Source of the DNA: Primulina eburnea
Lineage: Eukaryota; Streptophyta; Magnoliopsida; Lamiales; Gesneriaceae
DNA: 64,000 nt
NCBI RefSeq assembly: GCF_022965805.1
Contig: NC_133108.1
Span: forward strand, 44,028,051-44,092,050
Reading direction: 5' to 3'
Below the pieces are notes generated by a model. It was not told the origin of the DNA, ran no database searches, and saw only the letters and a list, made by a program, of their open reading frames with translations. Both the position numbers and the translations under genes were made by a program. Of the stretch, positions 50,832 through 63,348 are shown piece after piece (positions within the stretch are counted from its first letter, which is position 1; each line of letters begins with the position of its first letter).

Positions 50832-52184
50832 ATGAATTTCTTCAAATCCATCTTATCCGACGATCCGGACCCTCCCAAATCCGATGCGACCAGCCCGGAT
50901 ACTGCCGTCGAACAACCTCAGGACGACCGGCATCAGAGCGGCGTCATACAGGATGATTTTTATGATGGATGGAGTTTTGGTGGTTTGATCAAGACAATAT
51001 CAACCCGATCTGAATCGGTGATGGAAACATACCGCAGAGATCTCAAGGAATTCGGATTGGGTCTGAAAAAGGAGACTGGAATCATCCGAGATGCTGCTAG
51101 CAGGGCGGTGAAGGATCTCCCGGCTTCTTTGGAAGCTGGCGCTTCAGCCGCACAAGGCGCGCTGGATGGAGTGATGAAATCAACGGTTGATATTATCTCT
51201 AAGGAAACAAAGAATTTTATGTCGGATGGGGAATCGGAGACGCCTGAAACTAACTGGAGCTTGAATACGAGTAGGTATAGTCGGTTTGAGGCTCAGTTGA
51301 GTGCGATTCAGAGTGATTTGAACACTTTCTGTGAGGAGCCGGAGGATGTGGACGATTATAAGAGGTGGAAGTTGGAATTTCAGTTGAATGAGAGGAAGGA
51401 TGAAATTGAGGGTTTGATTGGGGATGATGGAATCTTGGAGAGTGTTTATAGAAAGTTTGTTCCGAGGGAGGTTGATCAAGAGACCTTTTGGTGTCGATAT
51501 TTTTATAGAGTTGATAAGCTCAAGCAGCGGGAGAGGGTAAGAGCAAATCTTGTGAAAAGGGCTATTGCGGTTGGTGATGATGATGAAGAATTGTCCTGGG
51601 ATGTTGAGGATGATGAAGACGGTGAGAGTGTTGTGAAGGCAAAAGGTGCAGATGATATGGGAGCGAGTAATGGAAGTTTGAAGCCTTTGGAAAAACTTGA
51701 GGGTTCAAATGGGGGTCTGCGAGATGACAAGGAGATGAAAGATTTCAATGTGGGTGATGGCAGTAAGGACGATGTGACGGAGTCAAGTAAGATAAGTGTA
51801 AAAGAACCATCTTTGAGTGAAAAAGAACTGAAGTCTGATGAAGTTGTTGAAGTGACGAGAGATGGAGATGCGAAGAATGAACGAATTGTCGAAAAAAAGA
51901 TTAATGAGAACATGGGTGTGGAAGAGAAGGGCGAAACAGGTGAATGTGGTAAAGGAAATGATGTTTCTTTGGCGTTGAGTCATAAATCAAAGGTGGTGGA
52001 GGAGGAAGATCTAGGGTGGGATGAGATCGAGGACGTAGGAAGTGGCGACGAGAAGAAAATTTTGGCTACTAGTCATGGTGAGAGACCAAAAACTGCGGAT
52101 ATGAGGAAGAAGTTGAATGCTACAGAAGATGATGAGGATTTGAATTGGGACATTGAAGATGATGACGAGCCAGCAAAACCTTGA
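50832..52184 (+). CDS. BSD domain-containing protein
   Basis: A single-exon gene for 450 residues. I start at the ATG at 50832 (MNFFKSILSDDPDPPKSD); the open frame extends 33 bp upstream only to a GTG. An N-terminal half with DFYDGWSFGGLIKTISTRSE and amphipathic helices (SLEAGASAAQGALDG) leads to the BSD domain at about residues 165-235. Its hallmark is the Phe-Trp pair in ETFWCRYFYRVDKL. The C-terminal half is acidic and low-complexity, and contains three spaced copies of a W-in-acid motif: EELSWDVEDDED, EDLGWDEIEDVG and EDLNWDIEDDDEPAKP at the very end. BSD domains occur in TFIIH subunits, synapse-associated proteins and DOS2-like proteins; the role of this plant branch is not settled. No signal peptide or membrane segment; probably cytosolic or nuclear (inference). 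Confidence 0.9.
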   Translation: MNFFKSILSDDPDPPKSDATSPDTAVEQPQDDRHQSGVIQDDFYDGWSFGGLIKTISTRSESVMETYRRDLKEFGLGLKKETGIIRDAASRAVKDLPASLEAGASAAQGALDGVMKSTVDIISKETKNFMSDGESETPETNWSLNTSRYSRFEAQLSAIQSDLNTFCEEPEDVDDYKRWKLEFQLNERKDEIEGLIGDDGILESVYRKFVPREVDQETFWCRYFYRVDKLKQRERVRANLVKRAIAVGDDDEELSWDVEDDEDGESVVKAKGADDMGASNGSLKPLEKLEGSNGGLRDDKEMKDFNVGDGSKDDVTESSKISVKEPSLSEKELKSDEVVEVTRDGDAKNERIVEKKINENMGVEEKGETGECGKGNDVSLALSHKSKVVEEEDLGWDEIEDVGSGDEKKILATSHGERPKTADMRKKLNATEDDEDLNWDIEDDDEPAKP

Positions 52185-54123
52185 CATCGTGTGAATGACA
52201 AGAAGTGTCAATATTTCGATTCTACTGTGTATGAGCTTTGTGGAGCTTGATGCCTCATAAACATCGTGAACACAATGGTTGGATGTGAAATTGAAGGGGT
52301 TAATTGTGCCTCAAAGCCTGCTTACTTACCTGGTACAGATCAACAAGAATGCAATTGTATAGAAGTCTAATTTGAGCTCATAATTCAACTTAATTGTTCA
52401 TTTGGTACCATTTCTGTCAATTTGTGACAAAGTTGCACTTTTTATGTAGATCGGTGTTTCCGTTGGATGAATCAGAGCTTATGTCTTTGTGATTCAATTG
52501 TTGACGTGGTATATTTCAAAGGTGCAATCACACAGTTGAAACATCACATAGTGTCATTACACATTTTACATTAAACAAGCATATTTTCTCACAATCCAGT
52601 AATAGAACATTAGAAATACTATAAAACATTATAGTAATCTTGTCAATCATTGAAGGCTTATAACTTATCCAAGAAACATTACGAAATTCACAACATATAG
52701 CAAATCTATCGTTCTACATGATTTTGGATAATCCTCCGCCTCATCCATATGCATCATTGATTAAAAACGATAGGTTGAAATTCGACCTTCTGGACTGAAG
52801 TTCCAGTTTGATGCTATCTTATATGTGATTTACTTCGTGTGAAAAGTTGACGAATTGTGAAGAATTTAGTGTGTAATTCCAACCTGAACATCATTCTTAA
52901 ATATTCTTCAAGTGTTAGGGATGGATGTAATAATAGTTGGTCGTCTCTTTTACGCAAGGAATCAGATTCTAGTGTGCCTGAAAGTCTAAAATCCAATCAG
53001 TTGTTTGTCTGGGAATCAACTATGAGTACTGGTTCACTGATTGCTACTGCAAACAAATTTTAACCCATGACTTCTGTAAAATTCAATTGCTTGCAATCCT
53101 TCCCCTTAGTCATCACACAAGCGTGTACAGATCTAAAATTTGGGAGACGGGCATGTCATATTAGCTAGTTAAATACTCGATTCATAAAGAAAATGATCAC
53201 CAAGTAAACGGAAAAGGTAGCTCAAGCAGTGTTAACCACTATGAGCTTTGAATTTAAGGTCATTTTGTTCTAACATCCGAAGATCAGATAACCAAATATT
53301 TCTGTTCTTCTATACATAAAAAACACACCAAGTAGTCTATGACGGGATTCTATTCAATTTTAAGATATTCTTACATTAAATTTTGACTAAATATGTTTAA
53401 AACTTAATTCTACATGCTTGTCCTTTATTGTTTGTCATACAAAGATTTTATATTCTGTTTGGATTGATAAATTTGATCAAATGAAGTGTCCGAATTTATA
53501 AATTTGATTCAGATGAATTATTTGATAAATGAATTTCAAATTATATTCATCTCGAGTGAATTCAATCACTATTGAAATTGCTTATCTCGATATAAAAATT
53601 GAATTTGAAATTCTACGAGTTGCATTTTGTATGAGATGATTTGAATTTGAGTAAATATTTGAAATAGAGAGATATTATTTTTAGAAGAACATGAAAACTG
53701 AGGTGAGATTTGTAATTTGTTTAACTTGAGTTTAGAACTGAATCAACTAACAATTTATTGACAAAAAAAGTAGTATTTGAAATTACCAGGGAAAAAAAAA
53801 GTAGTTGGCTAGACGAACAATAAATTTGTGCATATGTATTCGAGATTACTCAATCAAAAATGTCACCTTGAATTTTATCAATCATGTTGATCCGAGCCCA
53901 AGCTCAACCTTGGTTTCAGACCCGCTCTAGGCCGAGAGTTGCCCATTCCGTATTGACGCAGATAACTACGTACTCCTTTCTGGACCCGGCGTCAACCTGA
54001 CGTCGTACGAAGCCCTATCCAATTTTTTTCTTCCTAAAACCCTGATTTTCCAAAACCTTGTACACTGCACCACGCCTTTGCATTTTCTCATTCCTGTTAC
54101 TCTCCTGTTTATACACTCGGAAA
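52185..54123. other. Intergenic DNA before EF-Tu
   Basis: About 1.9 kb. From 52185 to about 52450 is probably BSD gene 3' UTR. At 52857-53063 (+) an open frame reads SWSSLLRKESDSSVPESLKS and then ends; it looks slightly protein-like and might be an exon remnant, but no family is recognisable. The rest to 53850 is AT-rich. The last about 200 bp (53900-54123) are GC-richer and should contain the EF-Tu promoter and 5' UTR. Confidence 0.45.
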
Positions 54124-57100
54124 ATGGCGTCGGTGGTTGTCAGAAACAAGAATTCGAAGCGGGTGATCGCACTTGTGCCGCGAATCTACTCGTCGTGTTG
54201 CCGAGGATCCGCCGTCTCTTCGCCTTTCCCTGCACTGGAATCCAATATCTATTCCACCTCCGTGTACAGTCCCTGGTGGAGATCCATGGCTACCTTCACT
54301 CGCACGTAAGATGCGTTTTCTTGTTTATGGAATTCAGAAATGACTAATACAGATCATCGCTTCTCTTTGGCGTATTTTTTATAGTATTATTTTTTTGATC
54401 ATTTTCTCTAGGTTTAAGCAAACGCGCAAATAGGTATCTTAAGGTTTTTTATGACGCGAGTCTGATAACTTGGTGTTAATTTAATTGATGTTATACTTGT
54501 TTGCAGAAAACCTCATGTGAATGTAGGAACAATTGGGCATGTTGACCATGGAAAGACTACGTTAACCGCAGCGATCACCGGGGTAGGGTTGAAAATAATA
54601 ATGATAGTATTGTGATGTACTTTTCTTTCTTTAGTATTGATTTGTCTGGTTCATGTAATCGTAAATGGTGCGGTATCGTATATGTTCTTTGTATTTCAAG
54701 GCCCTCAACACATTTTATTTTCGCTGTAAGGTCTTGTCAGAAGAAGGTAATGCTAAAGCTGTTGCCTTTGATGAAATTGACAAAGCCCCTGAAGAGAAAA
54801 AGAGAGGGATTACAATTGCCACGGTTAGGATATTTTCTGTATTTTATCTCATATTACTCTTCCCTTCAACATTATCTACTTTTGCTTGTGCTGGTGCTGG
54901 ATCTTTCGTCAAATATAGGTTTTATGAGCGAGTTGATGCTGCAGGCTCATGTAGAGTATGAAACTGCAAAGAGACATTATGCTCATGTCGACTGTCCTGG
55001 ACATGCCGATTATGTGAAGGTCTGGTGCGACTTGCTCATGTTTGAACGTTCCAAACTTGAGTTACTCCTCAACCCCTAATTCCAGTACTGTAATTCATGA
55101 ATGACTTTCTTATCTTGGATACTATTCGATGAAGATGGAGGTTGGGTTTATTTATGTTTGGAAGCGATTTGGTTAAATTGAGAAAGAATATACGATAGGA
55201 GAATATAATTGAAAGGATTAAGATTGAATCTTGAAGACCTACTCCAGTAAACTGCCATTTTTGGCTCTGTTAGTCATCGTTTGCCAGTATTAGGAGGTAA
55301 TGCAACTCTCTCTGATGATAACGCAGAATATGATTACTGGTGCTGCTCAAATGGATGGGGGTATCCTTGTTGTGTCTGCCCCTGATGGTCCGATGCCACA
55401 AACTAAGGAACACATTCTGCTTGCACGCCAGGTTTACATCTGAACATGAATCGATATGCACAATTACGATTCATGGTTCTGCTGATCATTTTGTTTTGCA
55501 CTTTCTTTATTACTCTGACTACTATAGGTCGGTGTGCCGTCACTTGTGTGCTTCCTTAATAAAGTTGATGCTGTGGATGACCCAGAATTGTTGGAACTTG
55601 TCGAAATGGAACTACGTGGTAATCTTAAAGTTTGATTCTGGTATGTCTTTGGCCTTTCTATTTGATTGTAATTCTTCAAATTACCTTATTGTTTTTATAG
55701 AATTGCTGAGTTTCTATAAGTTTCCTGGGGATGAGATTCCAATTGTCAGAGGATCAGCTTTGTCTGCTTTAGAGGGCACGAACGAAGAAATAGGGAAAAA
55801 GGCTATATTAAAGTTAATGGATGCTGTAGATTCATATATTCCAGATCCAATACGTGTACTTGATAAGCCTTTCTTGATGCCCGTGGAAGATGTTTTTACT
55901 ATTCAGGTAAACATATACTTTGATATAAATTAATTTTAGAGTAATAATTCTTGTTGAACTTTGACACCATAAACTTCTAAAGTGATGATGGTTCATTATA
56001 GCTAAGGAATCAGTCCATTTCAAATGTCATGGTCAAACATTTATAAACATAGTTGCATGTAGCTAGGGTAAAAAAAATATACGTCCACATGATGGGGAAA
56101 CAAATATTAATAGTAATGGCTACGTGTCTTTAAAGATTTTAGTTTCTAAATGTGGTGACTATCAAAGAAATAAAATTAAATATTGAAATGTGGTTAATTT
56201 TTCTTTCCTTTTACGTACTTGTTAATATTTTTTGTGATGCTAATTGATATTACCGAGGTGAAGATCACTGGTCATCAACAAAATTTTGACGTTCAATGTC
56301 CCTTTTTCATTTTTTTGATGAAGTGATTTTATACTTTGCGAAAACATGCTACATTGGTATTGATATTTTTATCTTGGTGATTTCAGGGGCGTGGAACCGT
56401 TGCGACTGGCCGGGTTGAACAGGGAATAATCAAACCAGGGGAAGAAGTAGAGATTTTGGGGCTCTCGCTGGTGAGTTGTAGCTTTGTTAATTTATCTGGA
56501 CGTGTGGTTTTTAAACAGTGTTTGGGAATTTTTTATGTGCCATTGATTTAAAGTTCATGTTCAAGCGTCCTAATTCTACTCATTAATCTTAGGAAGAGGC
56601 TGGTGGAATTCATTAATTGATTGTATCAAGTTTCAGACGATGGAATTTGTAAAACTTCTGCATCATCTGTTCATAATTCTTGTTAATTAATCTATTAGAT
56701 TAAAACTGGAAGCAGGTTAATTGCCAGATTTATGAACACTAAATTGGTTGAGGCTGCACAAACAGACTTGTAGTTTTCCCCTGGAAGATATAGTTATTTT
56801 TTTGTGATCAAATCTCGTAATGTCGTTTTATTAAATTTGGCACATATAAACTAGTTGGATTTGTTTTCATGAAGGATTAGTTGTTTTTCGGCATTCAAAC
56901 CATCCTGTGAAACAACCTTTTTGTTGGTTTAGGCTTTAGACGCTTATGCCTGAGCTAGCTCGAACAGATTTTACTTCTTCATTTTTTGTTCTGGTACACT
57001 AATGCCATGTCTCTTTGTGCTACAGAACAAACTAAAAACTACGGTAACTGGTGTAGAGATGTTCAAGAAGACTTTGGATTTTGGTCAGGTGAAGAGATTA

Positions 57101-58520
57101 ATTTCTGCCTATAATAATTATTTTTATGCTGCACCTGTTACAATAATTTTTTTTTTCTCTAGGCCGGTGACAATGTGGGTCTGCTATTGCGTGGCTTGAA
57201 ACGTGATGATGTCCAACGAGGGATGGTTGGTGCACTCACTGGGATGTTTACTTCTGTTATTTATTTATTTCATTCACTCTTATTGGGTGCACCACCTTTG
57301 TTCGTGCGTGATAACTCATTGTTCAGGAATCAATGAAGTTGTATTTTCAAATTTCCTATCGCGGTGCTTATACAACTCTATCTGTTATCTGGATGGTTAA
57401 CAGCCTGGTTTACAGTTTGTGTGTACAGAAATCTTTTAAATGAATGCTTTAAAGGCATCTGCAGGATGTGTTGGGGATATCATTTCTCTGTTCCTTTGGT
57501 TCATTTTATGCAGGTGATTGCAAAAACCAATACTCTTAAAACCTACACAAAATTTGAGGCCGAAATATATGTCCTCACAAAAGAGGAAGGGGGTCGTCAT
57601 ACCGCTTTCTTTTCGAATTATAGACCTCAATTCTACATGAGGACAGCTGATGTCACTGGTAAAGTTGAGTTGCCAGAAAATGTGAAGATGGTCATGCCCG
57701 GGGACAATGTAACTGCTGTTTTCGAGCTTATCTACCCTGTTCCTCTTGAAGCAGGTACAGAGGCTATGTTTCAATTATAGGTTTTACTGGTTGCCCATTT
57801 TCTGATCCTACTGGGCTTTAACTTACTGTGTTTTTTTTGCTTTCCATTTGGTTTTACCAATCTTTGTTTGTTTACCTGCTGAGAAAATATTCTGATTGTT
57901 ATTTTATGAGTCTTAAATTCAATTATAAAATCCTTTAACCTCCTGGATCAGTACAATCTTTTGATGCTCCATTGTTACCATCTGCTGTTATTTTCCAACA
58001 TTGCCTTAGTTCCGTATTTGACACTTTTTTATTATGCATTGCTTGTCCTTTTTTGTTTGAGCAATTTCTAGCACTTGTCTCGAGTCATTCCTGTTGCAAG
58101 TGCTGTTTATTTTGTTAGTCTTTCATTCAGTTCAACCAGAGAAAGGGAGAAACTATAGATGTTAATATCCTTGATGCCTTAAATTCCTATTAATTTTGGA
58201 ATAAACCGATTGTGGACAATCAATCTGAATCTAAGCAAAGATGTCAACTCTGCCTTAATTCTGGTTTCCAATAACTGAGAAAATATGTATGCATTCAGCT
58301 TATCTCTAGTTTATCCATTTTGGAAAGAACTGTGATGATTGCTTTTCTAGGATATTCGAGTGGTGAATGGTGATGGCATTATAATTCTTGATTATTTACC
58401 GTCAAATTGCTATTTCAGAAATTAAACCATTTCTTTCCAAAATGGACAGGCCAAAGATTTGCTCTGAGAGAGGGTGGCCGAACAGTTGGTGCTGGAGTTG
58501 TTTCAAAAGTTATGAGTTGA
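54124..58520 (+). CDS. Elongation factor Tu, mitochondrial
   Basis: A nuclear gene for organellar EF-Tu, the GTPase that delivers aminoacyl-tRNA to the mitochondrial ribosome. Twelve exons: 54124-54305, 54507-54582, 54731-54823, 54945-55019, 55327-55431, 55528-55618, 55701-55906, 56387-56470, 57026-57088, 57163-57225, 57514-57754 and 58450-58520. They total 1,350 bp, i.e. 449 residues. The first about 60 residues are basic, Ser/Arg-rich and lack acidic residues early on ([20 protein letters not shown]), as in a mitochondrial presequence. The G motifs are complete: GHVDHGKTT (G1), RGITIAT (G2), DCPGHADY (G3), NKVD (G4) and GSALSAL (G5). Domains 2 and 3 follow ([45 protein letters not shown]). 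Mitochondrial instead of plastid location is inferred from the presequence and resemblance to plant mitochondrial forms. No damage seen. Confidence 0.93.
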
Positions 58521-59100
58521 ACTTGAAACCAATATAATCTTGCCTGGTTTGCCTCCTTTCCCCTGTAGTTCGCCATTTGTTCTGCCTTTGATTGCTAATA
58601 TCCTCTGGCTTTGCCGCAAAATGGTTTGATGCCCTTACCTATAAGGTGCATTTGAGAATATTTAGGAATGCACACAAGTGATTTTGCAGTGACTCATTAG
58701 TCCACAAAATTCTCGTCTATTTATCTATAGTTTTCTTCATGTATCATCAATAATTAATTTTGTTTTGAGGCTGCATCCTCGTATTAATTGCTTTTCCCTG
58801 CAACGTAATGGTGCTGGAAGTCTGGAACGGCCCTATTTGTCAGTACTAGATGATCCCGTGTTTCTAGTCTATAATAATTCCTCAAAAAGTAAGAAAAGAT
58901 TCCTATTCAGGCGCAAAATATGTTCTCTCTAGATTTTGGATTATTTTATGTTATACTTCTCTCTGAGCTAATTTGTGTTCAGACGTTAGGCTTTGATTTA
59001 TCAACAAATATTTAATTGTCTATAAAAATGTGAGGTCTCACATCATTTAATGATATTGTAATTGGGAGGTTTGGGCTTTTTCACTGTTGCCAGCAAAATT
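58521..59100. other. Downstream flank of EF-Tu
   Basis: Probably the EF-Tu 3' UTR followed by AT-rich DNA. No gene or RNA recognised. Confidence 0.4.
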
Positions 59101-59109
59101 TTAAATAAT

Positions 59110-60790
59110 TTAATAAAATAAAATAAGAAAAAAGAGTTTGGTGAAACTAATGTGTCACGTCTCTTGGAGAGGCGTGACTTGTCATCTTTATTTAAAAAAA
59201 ATTCAAGTCACGCCTAATGACATGGCGTGATTTATATAATTTTTTTTAAAGTCAAGTCAAACCAATTGAATAAGTGTGATTTGTTTAATTTTTCTTTTAA
59301 AATAATTGTTGGACGCTTGTGATGGAAGAATCATTTAATGTGAAAGACTGTTATTAATTATTGACATATGGATGTATTTTTCTTTTCTTTTACAAAGAAG
59401 ATGTTAAAAATAAATTTATTTAAAATTTGTGTGTTAAAGTGATGTAATGTATCACCGATCAGTACTAACATGACTTGTTTTTATCTGAAAATTTGCTTAT
59501 ATATCATTTGCCCTCGTTTCAAACGTATTATTCTTGTACTTTTATAATTTTTCATTTCTCTGGTTTTTCGTTCGATGTTTGATAGATTTACGTGTGATGT
59601 TTGATTAACAGCACTTGAAATTTTTATGCTTTAAATTAAGTTTGTCGTTCATGTTTGATTAAAACCGTTAATTTATTTGTGATTATATATTTGCAGATAA
59701 AATTTTGATTTTGAACTTCTATTTGAGGTAAGCGTTATATAAATTAATATAATTGAGTATTTGAAAATATATTTGCAAATAAAATTATTTTTTTAAAAAA
59801 AAGTTATCAAGTCACGTCTATTCAATTGGCGTGATTTGTTTTTTTTTTTTTAAATAATAAGCAAGTCAAGCCCAATTAATGGTCGTAACTTGCTTTAGAA
59901 AAAATATTAAGCAAATCAAGACATCTCATTGGATTATATTTTTAACATTTCTTAAACAAATAAGAATAATAATGATAAGTTTATCATGATAAATGATTTT
60001 GAAATGTCTTTATAAAAAAATAATTATTATTATAATTACAAAAAAATTAAATCAACATAACACATAAATTATATTTTAACATAAATAATAATTTTCTCTA
60101 CAAATTTAATACTCAACATAAATAATTATATTAGTATACATACCTAATATTGATAATTGAATCAAAATATACTTGCAAAAAAAATTAAAATTAACTCAAA
60201 ATTTGAGTCAATCCAGTAAACAAGTTACATAAAAAAAAAAAAAAAAAAAAGAACTTACTCGAGATGAAAATAAGAAAAACATAAAACACAACTCTTTATA
60301 TTATATAAGCAAACTATGCGGATACTTTCAAAACAGATAGAGTACATGGCTTTGCAGCCTTTCACTACCATCCAATTATCAATAAAAAAATATCATATGG
60401 CTTTACAGCCTTTGACGATATCTCTTACATTTCATCAATGGACAAGATATAAATATATTTCTTTTAAATAATTAAATTAAAATTTTTCTTAACATCTTTT
60501 TTATAAAATAAAAGAAATATACAAGCATGTCTCAATCTTTCACATTTCCTCACGCACGATCGAAAAAAAATTTAATAGGCGTGACTTTCTTATTTTTAAA
60601 AAAATATACCAAGTCGCGCCCAATTATACGGCGTGAACTTGCTTTTAAATGGCTTGACTTGCATTTAAAAAAAATTCTTAGTTGGCATGACATGCATTTA
60701 AAAAAAATTCTTAGTCACGCTTCTTTCAGAGGAAAGAGGCGTGACACATTACTTTAAGATACTATTTTTTTTATTTTATTTAATACATTA
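59110..60790. repeat. Palindrome-array repeat with terminal inverted repeats
   Basis: The two ends are inverted copies. The left end has TTTAATAAAATAAAATAAG followed by TAATGTGTCACGTCTCTT; the right end reads AAGAGGCGTGACACATTA followed by TTTTATTTTATTTAATA. Inside are at least six short palindromes of the type CAAGTCACGCC-spacer-GGCGTGACTTG: at 59154-59178, 59204-59233, 59253-59283 (weak), 59808-59838, 59861-59893, 60610-60641 and 60707-60747. They share a core but have different short loops. There is no coding capacity. It may be a foldback transposon or a MITE cluster. A direct duplication (GCATTTAAAAAAAATTCTTAG) lies at about 60662-60712. Confidence 0.7.
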
Positions 60791-60921
60791 TTATATATTT
60801 TATTGTAAACAGTTAAAAGAACTGCGGTGTAGCATAAATTAATAGGTTTTTTGGGTTTTTTTTGTGCCTTCCAATATCAATGAAGGCCACTGTCTTTACT
60901 CTATATAAATATGAAGTTTGA

Positions 60922-61101
60922 CAAAAACTTGTGTGAGACGGTCTCACGGGTCGTATTTGTGAGACGGATCTCTTATTTGGGTCATCCATGAAAAGGTATT
61001 ACTATTTATGTTAAGAGTATTACTCTTTATTGTGAATATGTGTAGGGTTGATCTGTCTCACAGATTAAGATCCGTGAGACGGTCTCACATGAAACCCACT
61101 C
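60922..61101 (+). repeat. GTGAGACGGTCTCAC-ended short repeat, copy B
   Basis: A roughly 180-bp element with perfect 15-bp palindromes GTGAGACGGTCTCAC close to both ends (about 60933-60947 and 61074-61088) and inner GTGAGACGGATC and GATCCGTGAGAC. It is the inverted counterpart of the copy at 563-737, 60 kb away, and better preserved. Confidence 0.8.
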
Positions 61102-61436
61102 ATAAAGTTTTTATTCACGTCAAGTATGGATGTCAAAGAATTCATTATACCCAATTCCACGTTATGCATTATATTTATTAATACTATAATTTCTAAAAAA
61201 ATTACTAGAACCATAATTTTGCATTAACTTTCATTTTAACCATAACCATTTTGACAAAGACATTGATCTTTTCTCATTACCATCCACATTTTCCTTTTTT
61301 TTTTCCACCAGATACAAAAAAATTTAGCCAGGGAATGATTCCCTCGACATCAATGTATTTTGTATTAATGTACTTTTGGTCATTTTGACAAAGACATTGG
61401 CTTTTTTCATTACCCTTCACATTTTTTCCTTGTTAT
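61102..61436. other. AT-rich DNA with a 133-bp-spaced direct repeat
   Basis: The phrase CATTTTGACAAAGACATTG followed by a C/T-rich stretch occurs at about 61248 and again at 61381, indicating a small tandem duplication. The copia LTR begins directly after it. No gene seen. Confidence 0.6.
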
Positions 61437-61752
61437 TGTTGGGATCTTTGATCAAAAGAAACTAAGAACGAGAACACTACAAGCTGAATTGAATGACACA
61501 CTTTTATTAATGATAACTTTGGCTTAAATAGCCATACAATACACGATCTTAACATAAACGAGAAAGCAACCCACTTAGCGTAAATAAAGCAAAGTGGTAA
61601 CAGAAACTTGGAACAATTCAAATACATGTAGATGTCCCTAAAGACCAGGACTTTATTTTAAAAAAGATTGCAGTAAACTCTTTCATTTTCTCCCTTAAAC
61701 TAAATGCTGTGAAACAATTAGTTTATACCAGAAATTTCACATACTCCCAACA
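61437..61752 (-). repeat. 3' LTR of the truncated copia element
   Basis: A 316-bp segment whose ends are inverted: TGTTGGGATC at 61437 and CTCCCAACA at 61752. On the minus strand it thus runs TGTTGGGAG...CCCAACA, as an LTR should. The stop codon of the polyprotein (61737-61739) falls just inside it. There is no second LTR in the window to compare. Confidence 0.75.
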
Positions 61753-63347
61753 GCAAGCTTCTGAAAAACTTCAAGCTTCAATGGTTTGGTCATTATGTCT
61801 GCCACCTGATCCTGACTCCCACAATTAACTAATTCAATTGTTCCCTCCTTAGTAAGATTCCTTAAAAAATGAAACCTCACATCAATATGTTTGCTGCGAC
61901 CATGCATAACAGGATTTTTAGAGAGTTTGATGGTTGAACTGTTGTCACACATCACAGTAATACAGTCTTCATCATAATGTCCCAGCTCTTTTAAAATTCT
62001 CTTCATCCAGACTCCTTGACAAGCACAAACTGTAGCTGCTACAAACTCAGCTTCTGTGGTTGATAAAGTCACAATAGGCTGTTTTTTTGAACACCATGTA
62101 ACAGCACTTGAACTCATTAAAAACACGTAACCAGATGTACTCTTCCTATCTTCCATATCTCCGGCGTAGTCGCTATCCGTAAACGCCAACAACTCACCAT
62201 TTCCTCCTTTCCTATAATGAATTCCATAGTTCACAGTCCCTTTCAAGTATCGAAGTGATCTCTTAGCTGTCTGTAGATGAATTTCCATTGGTTTTGCCAT
62301 ATATCTACTTATGAGACAAGTAACAAACATCATGTCAGGTCTCGTGGCAGTGAGATACATCAAACTACCCACCAGCTGCTTGAAGTACGTCTCATCAACA
62401 GAGTCTCCATCTCCATATCTGCTTATTTTGAAACCTGGAACTATTGAACTGCCAACTGAATTACTTTCCAGCATACCAAACCTTCTAAAAACCTCCGAGG
62501 CATATTTCCTTTGGCATATATAAATATCATCAGACTTTTGTAGCACCTCGATCCCAAGAAAAAACCTCATCTTCCCCAAGTCAGACATATCAAACTCTCT
62601 TGACATAGAGCTTTTAAATTCAGACACCATAACTTCATCATTACCAGTAAAAATTAAATCATCAACATAAACAATTACAATGATAATTTTTCCTTCTCTG
62701 TTTCTCTTTGTGAATAATGTCTGCTCGCTGTCGCACTTCTGAAACCCTTCATCAATGAAAAGTGCTTCAATTCGACTAAACCAAGCTCGTGGAGTTTGTT
62801 TTAATCCATACAAGGCTTTGTGTAACTTGTAAACTAGATGCTCACTGCCTTTTTTTTATATATCCTCTTGGTTGCTCCACATAGACATCTTTATTTAATT
62901 CACCATGGAGAAAAACCGACTTGACATCCAGCTGAAAAATAGCCCAATTCTTCTGTGCAGCTAAAGCAATAATCATCCTTAATGTATCCATCCTTGGCAC
63001 TGGTGCAAAAACCTCTGTATAGTCCACTCCATACTTTTGAGAGTACCCTTTAGCAACCATACGGAGCTTTGTACTTTTCAATCTTTCCATGTTCATTGTA
63101 TTTGGTTTTGTAAACCCACTTCACTCTTATTCTTTTGGCCCCAGCTGGCAGTTAGTGTCCATGTTTGGTTCTTTTCGATAGATTTGATTTCACTGTCCAT
63201 CGCCAACCTCCAATTTGAACTTTTTACAACTTCCTCAAAATACAATGGATCGGTTGACACCAGTAATGCCATATGAGCTTCATCCTCAAATAGATCTTCA
63301 CCACTAATATAATCACCCATCCACGTAGGAGGTTGCCTCTCATGCAC
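61737..63347 (-). pseudogene. copia pol remnant (RT and RNase H)
   Basis: Three open pieces on the minus strand: 63093-63347 (linker, SNWRLAMDSEIKSIEKNQTW), 62842-63096 (RT palm start, VAKGYSQKYGVDYTEVFAPV and QLDVKSVFLHG) and 61737-62813 (LYGLKQ-type motif, IVYVDDLIFTG, then RNase H with KSTSGYVFLMSSSAVTW, STTEAEFVAA and the end motif DIMTKPL). The breaks near 63095 and 62815-62842 are frame changes. It is a dead fragment; the breaks are described, not repaired. Confidence 0.9.
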
Positions 63348-63348
63348 G

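Larger units (their letters stand above)
61437..63348 (-). mobile_element. Ty1/copia retrotransposon, 5'-truncated
   Basis: A minus-strand copia remnant: the 3' LTR, RNase H, reverse transcriptase and the end of the linker before RT. Integrase, protease, gag and the 5' LTR are missing within the window. The RT motifs differ from those of the element at 4869-10457, so it belongs to a different copia lineage. The 5' break lies at about 63348, where sequence switches to what looks like host exon. Confidence 0.9.

Noticed and set aside
51180..51983. Minus-strand open frames opposite the BSD gene
   Set aside because: Antisense shadows rich in Ser/Leu from the acidic coding strand.
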